From NCBI GenBank assembly GCA_001051155.2, contig JYIP02000012.1, forward strand, positions 520,001 through 584,000: a DNA stretch of 64,000 nucleotides. The letters run 5' to 3'. Position numbers and translations under genes: made by a program. The DNA comes from Chrysoporthe austroafricana (lineage: Eukaryota > Ascomycota > Sordariomycetes > Diaporthales > Cryphonectriaceae). Under the pieces are notes generated by a model. That model searched no databases. It was not told where the DNA came from and saw nothing but the letters and a program-made list of their open reading frames with translations. Numbering within the stretch: the stretch's first letter is position 1; every line of letters starts with the position of its first letter. Shown piece by piece: positions 57,019 to 64,000 of the stretch.

Positions 57019-58075
57019 ATGGACAGACCCAACGCTGACGACGAGGTCGACCTCCTCAAGCGGTACTCGCATGATTCGGGGAGCCTAGAGAGCTCCGAAA
57101 TCGACCGGCGCCACTACACCGCTCAACAACAGCATCTGTCGAAACGTCGACGACTACATATTGTCAGAATTGGCTTGGATCTGGTTGTTCTGGCGTGCTT
57201 AGGCGTGGCCATCTACTTCCTGGTCCAGATCCAGGCGCAGACAGCCCACAAGCATTCCGATTGCGCTGCCGGCTCCGTCATGCACCGGGCGCCGGCTGGA
57301 TCGGATCTCAGCGGGGTGGTGCCGTTGGGTGAGTAAAAAACATGGGACTCAGATTGAAGGCCTTCATATTGCAACAGCCAAGAGAAGCTGACGAATCAAC
57401 CCTGTGTTCCTCAGGCGAGGTAGGCGGAAGGACGAAGTACAAATCCTGGATGCCACGCAAAGGCTTGTGGGTAACTCCGCATGACTTCCGCGAAGCGACG
57501 GCGTTGAATGGGACGCTCAAAGCCTGGGAACGAGTCATCAAGCGTAAGCAGGAACCATTACGCTCCGCAGACTTCCTCCTGGTCCGACCAGTTCATGGCT
57601 GACTTGCTCGTGGCAGCCTTTGTTAAAGCCGATGACTCCTGGGACCATCGAGGACCCGAGATTCCGCTTATTTACGACCTATTTGAGGTGTCCGCATTCC
57701 ATCAGGTCCATTGTCTGGTGGGTCTTATTTGGTCTCTTGGCAGGATATTGCCTGGTTCACTGACACTTTCACAAGGCCGGCATTCTGGAGGATTTCAGTT
57801 ACATGGCCATGGGAATCCCTCAGGCCAAGCTCCCCAGCGTTACCAGACTGGAACGTCTCGACTGGGCGGAGCACAATGCGCACTGCTTCAATTATGTTCT
57901 CGAGGCAATCATGTGCTTCGCCGACACCACCACTGAGGGAGCGACTCCGGGGAACCCCCCTGCTGTGCACAAGGAGGCGACGCACGTCTGCAATGACTGG
58001 GATGCTCTTTTCGAATGGTCCGAGAAGCCGGAGCATAGAATGCCTGAGGTCGACGGGCTCCGGGCTGTGAATTAA
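57019..58075 (+). CDS. UstYa-like (DUF3328) oxidase, copy 4
   Basis: Four exons (57019-57328, 57415-57543, 57617-57717, 57776-58075) give 279 residues. The third exon start was chosen at 57617 because only that acceptor keeps phase. It restores a K-PFVKADDSW join, and a GCTGAC branch site lies just upstream. A cytosolic tail with basic KRRR is followed by one membrane segment at about 54-72. Motifs HQVHC (about 175-179) and HNAHC (about 213-217) are intact, followed by NYVLEAIMCFADTTTEG. ATG 57019 was preferred to an upstream non-ATG codon. It is expected to be an oxidative cyclase or desaturase of the precursor peptide. Which reaction each UstY copy performs cannot be told from sequence. Confidence 0.88.
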
Positions 58076-58589
58076 ATGGGGATTCTACGTACTTGAAGCT
58101 GGCTTTTCTTCCGACCAAACCATCGAGCACCTCGTTTGCATGGGCGCTATGGATTTCGTGTGCATATACATGTCCGCAGCCCTATGTGTAACTAACTGAT
58201 GCTAAAATAATCAAGTATTATGATTCCAAATAGTAGCTTGGCTGCAACCAAGAAGGCTGTGCTTGGAATAGTTGAGATATTCGACAAGGAGACCAATACT
58301 TTAGATACGAGAGCTTGTATGTACTAGCATCACCGAAGAATCCAGTCCTTGTTAAAGCATTCGACATCTCCCAAGCATTTTACTGAATATTAACACAAGT
58401 GTGTAGGCTAAGGTAGGTAGATACATACTAATTAATTACTATGTATTCTTCCCCTAACATGGCGCATCGCCACAACACAAGCTCTAGTCTCGTTAGAGGA
58501 GCATGAATACTATGCTCAAGGCAAGTCCTTAGTACAATTACTCCCATTTCTTGTCTACCTCTACTTGATTAAGGCTTCGGGGTAATTAT
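58076..58589. other. Convergent 3' region between UstY copies 4 and 5
   Basis: AT-rich, no supported gene and no operator-like motif, as expected between convergent genes. Confidence 0.5.
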
Positions 58590-59328
58590 TTACTTCAGCC
58601 CCTTGAGCTGCTCTGGGAAGTAGTCATTTGCCGCGGCATACTTCATCACCACATCCCAGTTGCGACACAGATGCTCTACCCCTAAGCCGTCGCTTCTGGT
58701 GTAGCCTGGACCCAAGGGCTCAACAGTCGCGTCTGCCGCACAAAGAATGTCCTGCTTTCGATCAGCGTCTCTGAACAAGAAGAGTGAGGCTGGAGGCACG
58801 CACCCCGCGGATGAAGTCAAAACAATGCTGGATGTGCATTCTGCGGGTGATGGACTCTGCCGTCTTGCCGTTGAAGAACACCCGTCGGTCCTTGTCCGTA
58901 GCCATCATCGTGAACTCCTCCCGGATGGAGACCAGGCAGTGTAGCTTATGGAGCATGTCGATGCCCTGCGTTAGGCGGGCGCCGCTCAGGTCTCTCCATT
59001 CCATGCTCCACCAATGGTCCCGGCCCCATGGGAGCCAGACGTCCGACGTCTCTTGGTCGAACGGACGCATCTCTGGGTGGTCGGTGAAGGTGTACTGCAG
59101 CGGGGGGAGGTCGATGGGACCACCCGAGATGCCACGAGACCACCGCATGTTGAAGGAGACGGCGGATGCGGCAAGCAGGAGGGTGCAGACCAAGGGCAAC
59201 CACGGCCAGGTCGTCTTCTGCTTCTTCTCGAAGAACAGAGGCAGAGAGCCTTCGTCCTTGTCTTCCGTTTTCAGGGCCTGCATGCCTCTATACTTCCACG
59301 GCCAAGCATTCATCTTCATCGTCGACAT
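58590..59328 (-). CDS. UstYa-like (DUF3328) oxidase, copy 5
   Basis: Two exons on the minus strand (59328-58804, 58751-58590) give 228 residues. The 52-bp intron has a GTGCGT donor. The join restores the family phrase FDFIRGDILCAADAT. One membrane segment lies at about residues 41-61 after a Lys-rich stretch. HKLHC (about 127-131) and HIQHC (about 165-169) are intact. The N-terminus could start at any of three early Met codons; the first, ATG 59328, was used. It shares a 327-bp divergent promoter region with the degenerate copy 6. A long antisense-looking frame on the same strand (up to 60309) only arises by reading through the promoter. Confidence 0.88.
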
Positions 59329-59655
59329 CGGATGCTTGAACGAAAAGGTTGGGGAAATGTTTGGCGTGCTCCGTCGGCAGCGATATCGACGGACTGGACT
59401 GCAAACTAGGCTTTGGTTGAGGGAGGGGCCTGTCTGCACACCCGCGTCTAGGCGTAAGATCTCGACAGTCTCGGAGCGCCGTGCGTCGCTGCACGCCCGG
59501 CCGGTCCGAAGCGCCACCTCGGAAAACGGCCGCCCCACGCCTCCATCCGGCCATGCAGTTCCCCTCCAGAAGGCCGGTTTCCTGGCTCGATTGCCAACAT
59601 GGTCCTGTGATAGAATCGAACTGTCTCGACAGCCCTCAGCATCCACACAATCATC
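59329..59655. promoter_or_regulatory. Divergent promoter region of UstY copies 5 and 6
   Basis: 327 bp with a single CCGGTCCGA at 59501-59509, near the middle. Confidence 0.6.
59501..59509. promoter_or_regulatory. CGG(A/T)CCG operator-like motif (UstY copies 5/6)
   Basis: CCGGTCCGA, 147 bp before the copy 6 start and 173 bp before the copy 5 start. It is well placed to control both. Confidence 0.65.
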
Positions 59656-60264
59656 ATGGTCTCCTTCGGTCTTGTCTACGCGAGCGTCGCCGTCGTGGCA
59701 AGCGTCGTCCTCATCGGGCTCCCCTTCGCGGGGAGAGCCTCTCCGCCCGTCGTCCGTGGAACAAATCTCCCCGACCAGACCGTCTTCGACGAGATGCACA
59801 TGGACAACGCGTCCTACACGTCCTGGAGCGAGGAGGCCGATCGTCTCTGGGACGGCCTGCTCCCGGACAACGGCGGTTCCGTGCTCGCCACCAACCTCAC
59901 CAGCGGGTACCACTTTTGGGGGAGGGTGTCCATGTTCCACCAGCTGCAGTGCCTGAGAGACATCCGTAAACAGCTCAAGGCCATGTCCGGCTCGTGGGAC
60001 GCGTCTCGGGCCTTGATGGGCAACAGAGGCTGGGGCTCCGACTACGAGCAGTTTGGGTTCTGTTTCGACTACCTTCGGCAGGGCATCCTGTGCCACGCCG
60101 ACACTACGCTGAACCCGGTTGCTTTCAACAGCGAGTGGGCCGACGGCAAAGTGGTGGACGGCAACATCCTCTGGCACAAATGCAAAGACAGGAATGTGTT
60201 GTACGGCTGGGCCGAATTGTCTGGTTTGCCTCGTAACGTAGGTCTCCCTGAAACCCGCGGCTAG
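59656..60264 (+). CDS. UstYa-like (DUF3328) protein with degenerate motifs, copy 6
   Basis: Intronless, 202 residues. The fold is kept: a hydrophobic N-terminal anchor or signal (residues 1-27), then FWGRVSMFHQLQCLRDIRKQ and FGFCFDYLRQGILCHADTTLNP, typical UstY phrasing. The first motif reads HQLQC, not HxxHC. The second region reads QFGFC, so three of the four motif His are replaced while both Cys remain. The frame is clean and the promoter carries the shared motif, so the gene looks maintained, not decayed. It may be a non-catalytic partner of an active UstY; UstYa and UstYb act together in ustiloxin synthesis, so paired function is reasonable. It lacks the cytosolic tail of the other copies. 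Confidence 0.85.
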   Translation: MVSFGLVYASVAVVASVVLIGLPFAGRASPPVVRGTNLPDQTVFDEMHMDNASYTSWSEEADRLWDGLLPDNGGSVLATNLTSGYHFWGRVSMFHQLQCLRDIRKQLKAMSGSWDASRALMGNRGWGSDYEQFGFCFDYLRQGILCHADTTLNPVAFNSEWADGKVVDGNILWHKCKDRNVLYGWAELSGLPRNVGLPETRG

Positions 60265-60973
60265 TTGACTACCAATTCGCGGACAAAACTTGCTAATCCG
60301 GCCATGCATCAGTCTCCCCTCATCAAGGAACAGCTGATCGAACAGTAACGACGTTGGTAATAGATGGGGGACTACAAGAGCATCAGGACTGCCAACTGAT
60401 TAGAATATCTGTGTTGCAATCGCTAGGCTTTAGTTCTCAAGTATAGTACTTGGGGTAACTAGCAGAGAAAACGAAAGAGCATCCATGTTTTGGGACTTGC
60501 AAGCATTTATCTACCCCCCTTCCCCCCCTTTTTTTTTTCTGTGTGTGTTTTGTTTCCTCTGCTCAGCAGTTTAAATTCTACCTGGTGAGGAGCCTGGACT
60601 GGGGGAACACCCTTGCATTCTAAATGTGAGTGGAAGTGAACGGAAGAAAGGAAATCCAATCACGGCCCAATAATCTTTGACGAACGTAGCCTCTGGGAAG
60701 AGCGTCCTTACAGCCACCGGTCCGGAAAGAGATCGGATCTGGAGGTCTAGATGTATAGTACTAGTCGGAATTATGTGGGTGTTAGTGGCGTAGAATAAGC
60801 CAGTCGGTAATTAGTGCCTCTGGCCTCGCCGCAAGGGTCCGAGAAACCCCTACCCGCCGGACGCATGATAGCACAGGCCCCTGGACTCGTACTGTACTGA
60901 CCCAAGACGCCTGGCAGTCGTGCATCACTCAGGTTCTCTCCTCCCAACGGTGGGATCGAGAAGAGCGTCCAGC
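60265..60973. promoter_or_regulatory. Promoter region of UstY copy 7
   Basis: 3' side of copy 6, a C/T homopolymer-rich stretch at 60515-60540, and CCGGTCCGG at 60717-60725. Confidence 0.55.
60717..60725. promoter_or_regulatory. CGG(A/T)CCG operator-like motif (UstY copy 7)
   Basis: CCGGTCCGG, 249 bp upstream of the gene at 60974. Confidence 0.6.
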
Positions 60974-62123
60974 ATGTCTCGACGGGCATCGAGCAGCGAA
61001 GAGGCGGCACCTTTTCTTGATGACCCGGAAGCGCCGTCGCCGGTTTGTCACAAAGAAGCAGCTGCACTCGGCTCGCTCAAACATAAACTCTTCGTGCGCT
61101 GCGTCGCCGTCTCCAAACCAGTCCTGTGGCTTAACATTCTCCTCTTGATCGCGAACGCCGCATGGAGCATTGCCAACCTTCAGCCGAGACATGGCTCTGG
61201 ATCGAGCTCAGGCCGCCCGCGCGGAGGCATATATGGTGAGTCTTCAAGCGCAAAAGAGACTCTTAGAGGGACAAGCGTATATACTAAATGAGGCTATTCG
61301 CTATAGAGGCGGCGGGAGCGCCGATGTCGTTAGTGAACTCAACATGGAACCTTCCCATCGGCACTCGATCGCCTTTTACCGACTTGGATCCAGCTGTGGC
61401 GGATGCGGCCTGGGCGACGGTAAACATGGGAGGCAAGCGTAAGCTTCTGGTTTGAGCTGGGCACAGTGCTGTTGTGATGCTGATCCGGGATGCGACTTAC
61501 AGAGGGCTGGCTCAAGGTGCCTAAGGCCAAGGTGGATCTCATGGATCAAAGCTCGATCGAGTTCGCCGACGGCTCCGGTTACTTGTTTGGCCTGGATGTG
61601 TTCCATCAGCTGCACTGCCTGGACTTTCTCCGCAAGAAGACCGTCCTGTACCACCCCTTCTACCCCGTGGTTGAAGAAGACGAAGATATACCAGTGGCGT
61701 ATCACATCGGTGAGTAGACCATATTTCAGCCACGAGTCGCCTTGAAATTGTGCCTCGAGAGCTCAGACATCCTTGGAAGAGAAATGCCTTGGGCAGATCA
61801 GCTAATTCGAAATGCGGCACACAGCTCACTGCATAGACTCTATCCGCCTCTCTCTCCAATGCCACGCGGACCTGACGTTGATCCCACAGCGCTGGGCCGA
61901 TGGATGGATCGAGCCCTGGGCCGTCTGGACAAACCGCCATCAATGCCGCGATTTCGACTCGGTAGCCCTCTGGGCTCGTGATAACTTCCCGAATTTGGGA
62001 GGCACCTTGGTGCACCCGGAGCTGGGAGTTTTTGTTTCGGGGCATTTGAACCACTCGGCATTGCCCATTTGGGAAGAACCACATGATGACCTCCCCGACT
62101 TTTTAAATAAGGTACCTACGTAG
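60974..62123 (+). CDS. UstYa-like (DUF3328) oxidase, copy 7
   Basis: Four exons (60974-61235, 61307-61438, 61503-61709, 61825-62123) give 299 residues, with phases consistent at all three joins. Exon 2 yields the family segment GTRSPFTDLDPAVADAAWATV. Exon 3 carries HQLHC (about 166-170). The last acceptor (61824) was chosen because the frame upstream of it is closed by a stop, and it completes the second motif as HIAHC (about 199-203), followed by IDSIRLSLQCHADLTLIPQRW. One membrane segment lies at about 50-68. It is the most complete UstYa-like member here, with a long conserved tail after the second motif. It is transcribed toward the peptidase-fold gene at 62598. Confidence 0.9.
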
Positions 62124-62597
62124 GCAGGTAGTCGAGCCAGGAGATAGAATAGAGTCAAGCAAACTCGGAAAAGTCGAATCTCTCGGCTCGTGAATGCACA
62201 TCGTGATCTAGTCTCCGGCATCATATTTTGCTTAGCTCAACTAAGCTAAGTTGCATCGCAGCACCAGGTGCGAATGGTTATTGCACAATAACACAAGCCA
62301 GCCATCCTCCGTCTATGTGGTTGACAGAGACCAACGAGCATCCTGCCTGCAGGATGACACGCCGGACAGGAGCTGAGATGCTCCTCTTGTGTTCCGGACC
62401 GGGTTTCTTTTCCTTCCATTTTCGATCCGAACAACCAGCCAATCGGTGACTAGACGCGGTCGACGCTAGGACTAGATAGAGGGTGTACCTATACTTGAAC
62501 AGAATAGGGAACACACCTCGTCTGAAGCAGCACAACTTTGCACACGAGCCATCTTCGGACGGGACAATGTTTTCAAGAGGCCCGTCGTGACTTCATT
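62124..62597. promoter_or_regulatory. Promoter region of the eqolisin-fold gene
   Basis: Contains CCGGACCGG at 62394-62402. No coding sequence. Confidence 0.55.
62394..62402. promoter_or_regulatory. CGG(A/T)CCG operator-like motif (eqolisin-fold gene)
   Basis: CCGGACCGG, 196 bp upstream of the proposed start at 62598. Confidence 0.6.
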
Positions 62598-63646
62598 ATG
62601 GATCGCCTGAGCCGCCACTTGCGAGAGTCTTGGCCATATGTAGGTCCTCCGTCTCGTCCAGACCTTCCCTTTGTGTGTCACTGACACGTGGGTGAGCTTA
62701 GAGAGCTATTATCAACCACAGACTACGATACGAGGCCATCCCGCCACCGCCGCTCAGCGCGGATTGCGGCCACGGTGCCGACCAGAAATATTCCGCGGCG
62801 GGAACCTCCACAGTCGTCGCACCCCACAAGAGGAAAGTGATCATTTCATTCCTACTCGGCTTCGCATTCGCCTCTGCTATCGCTGGGGTGCTAGCTTTCG
62901 TTGTGGCAACCAATGCACAGGTTGCGGGCCGACAAGACGTCCAGCCAGGTCCCTCCAACTCCCGGTTCACGTTCACGCCCGACTGGGCCGGCGTCGTCCT
63001 GTCTACGCCACCCCCGAACCAGCGATTCGCCGCAGCCAAAGCCAGCTTGACGATACCGCACACGACAGCTGCGGAGGAGAGCAGCGGGCTTGCAGAAGCG
63101 CAAGCGGTCTCGGTGTGGCTAGGGATCGACGCTAACAGCAGAGGCTCTCCGGGCCTGCGAACAGGCCTCACGCTCAGAGCATTGCCCGACGGGGAGACGA
63201 TGCTTGAGGCTATGTATCAATGGGGCTCGGACGGCCCGCACACCTACGCCAAGCTGGGCCCCCTATCGCCGGGCGACGCGCTGCAGCTGGAAGTAGTCAT
63301 GTTCAACGAGACATTCGCCAAGGCCGAGATGCAGAACATGGCGACGGGCAGCAAGGCGACCAAGTACTGGGCACAGCCGCCGCAGCCCCAGGCGGCGCTC
63401 TCTGGCCAGAGCGTTGGGTGGATCCTGGAGGACGCCTCGTCACGTCCGGGGACGGACCGGATGGGCAAGAGCAGCTCCCTCCTAGACTTTGGGCGCGTGG
63501 TCCTGGAGCACTGCATCGTATGGACGGACAAAGATGAGCTGCTGACGGCCGATCAGGGCGACGTGTACAGGATCCGCCAGAGCGGCGTGGCACGCACTGG
63601 TGTCCACGTCGAGGAGGAGGCGGTCTTCTTCACCTTCATCGAATGA
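62598..63646 (+). CDS. Membrane-anchored eqolisin-fold (peptidase G1/A4-like) protein, catalytic residues apparently lost
   Basis: The main exon (62702-63646) is joined to a 42-bp first exon (62598-62639) through a 62-bp intron with a CTGAC branch site, giving 328 residues. The first exon is a prediction, made because the main frame has no usable Met. A Pro-rich cytosolic tail is followed by one membrane segment (about 60-83) after KRK. The lumenal domain then runs DWAGVV, AVSVWLGID, MLEAMYQWG, GDALQLEVVMFNETF, GWILED and LLDFGRV, the order of fungal glutamic peptidases. The catalytic Gln sits in an L-Q-x-G context in active enzymes but reads LRTG here (about residue 167). The catalytic Glu of the E-W-I motif reads G-W-I (about 253). 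It may be a pseudoenzyme, binding rather than cutting the peptide. Confidence 0.78.
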
Positions 63647-63705
63647 ACAACCGACGGCACGAAAGCGGCGAGGAGGCGCGTAGCTGCTCAGCTCGGCCGT
63701 GAGGT

Positions 63706-63936
63706 CTACACTACACTCTTGTGGGCCCTGACAGCTATGTCGACCAGCTCGGTAACGCGGTCGAAGAAGTCGATCGTGGGCAGCACCGACGACATTCGCG
63801 CGAAGAAGCCATGCGCGACGGCCAGCACGGCTCGCGCGTCTTCGAAATTGGCAGTTCCGTGCGTCGAGACTTGTGTGGCCATTTTGCACAGACTGAGCGA
63901 CGGCAGAAACAGAAGAATCCTATTGTTTTTGTCCAT
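63706..63936 (-). CDS. Short minus-strand frame at the right edge, possibly the last exon of a gene beyond the window
   Basis: An open frame of 76 codons ends at 63706. Its residues look structured and helical (NFEDARAVLAVAHGFFARM, then DFFDRVTELVDIAVRAH). An in-frame stop lies just upstream, but a GAG acceptor-like site precedes the first Met and CTAAG lies about 20 bp before it. It could therefore be the terminal exon of a gene whose body is outside the window. The family is not recognised. A regulatory protein is one possibility but nothing here proves it. Confidence 0.35.
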   Translation of the reverse strand: MDKNNRILLFLPSLSLCKMATQVSTHGTANFEDARAVLAVAHGFFARMSSVLPTIDFFDRVTELVDIAVRAHKSVV

Positions 63937-64000
63937 CAGGGCTCGTCAGTCACGTGTCGCTTAGTAAATAGCTAGCAGTATGTGAAGTAATTAGAGCAGC

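Noticed and set aside
58762..60309. 515-codon minus-strand frame joining two UstY regions
   Set aside because: It reads antisense through copy 6 and the promoter before entering the real copy 5 gene. Only the part from 59328 downward resembles UstY.

Overview
This window looks like chromosomal DNA of a filamentous ascomycete, probably a Sordariomycete. Genes are interrupted by short introns of about 50-150 bp. These have GT(A/G)AG-type donors, YAG acceptors and CTAAC/CTGAC-like branch sites. Coding sequence is GC-rich, and there are no operons or Shine-Dalgarno sites. All exon joins below were read by eye from frame, splice consensus and family resemblance; there is no transcript evidence.

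Left part (1-27 kb): housekeeping and general genes in long gene-poor spacers. In order: the 3' end of an unknown gene at the edge; about 8.2 kb with no recognisable gene; a Gln-rich fungal protein; dynactin p25; a short MetE-like methyltransferase-fold protein; a small secreted Cys-rich protein; an F-box protein; a DMT-family transporter; and an AAAP amino-acid transporter.

Middle part (27-47 kb): metabolic and transport genes. An IlvD/Edd dehydratase, an Ldh2-type dehydrogenase and an anion:cation-symporter-family permease lie together and look like a sugar-acid catabolic group. They are followed by a DHA1 drug/polyamine-type MFS transporter divergent from an APC choline/GABA-type permease with a GC-AG intron. 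Then come a DUF829 (PaxU-like) hydrolase, a zinc alcohol dehydrogenase and an FMN-dependent alpha-hydroxyacid oxidase.

Right part (about 51.5-63.7 kb): the most interesting region, a compact fungal RiPP-type gene cluster. It holds a 156-residue secreted precursor (53732-54331, minus strand). The precursor carries four copies of a Tyr-Leu-Ile-Val unit inside a perfect 13-residue repeat. Around it are six UstYa-like (DUF3328) genes, five with both HxxHC motifs and one degenerate. Also present are a one-TM fragment, the C-terminal remnant of a berberine-bridge-type FAD oxidase, and a membrane-anchored eqolisin-fold protein whose two catalytic residues appear replaced. Every promoter region in this block carries a short inverted repeat, CGG(A/T)CCG, usually 150-300 bp upstream of the start codon, so a single dedicated Zn2Cys6 regulator is plausible. 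Precursor, multiple UstY oxidases and a shared operator match the logic of ustiloxin/phomopsin/asperipin-type (dikaritin) pathways. The core, the degenerate UstY and the peptidase-fold protein do not match any pathway I know. No tyrosinase, S41 peptidase, methyltransferase or regulator is visible here, so the cluster may continue past the right edge.
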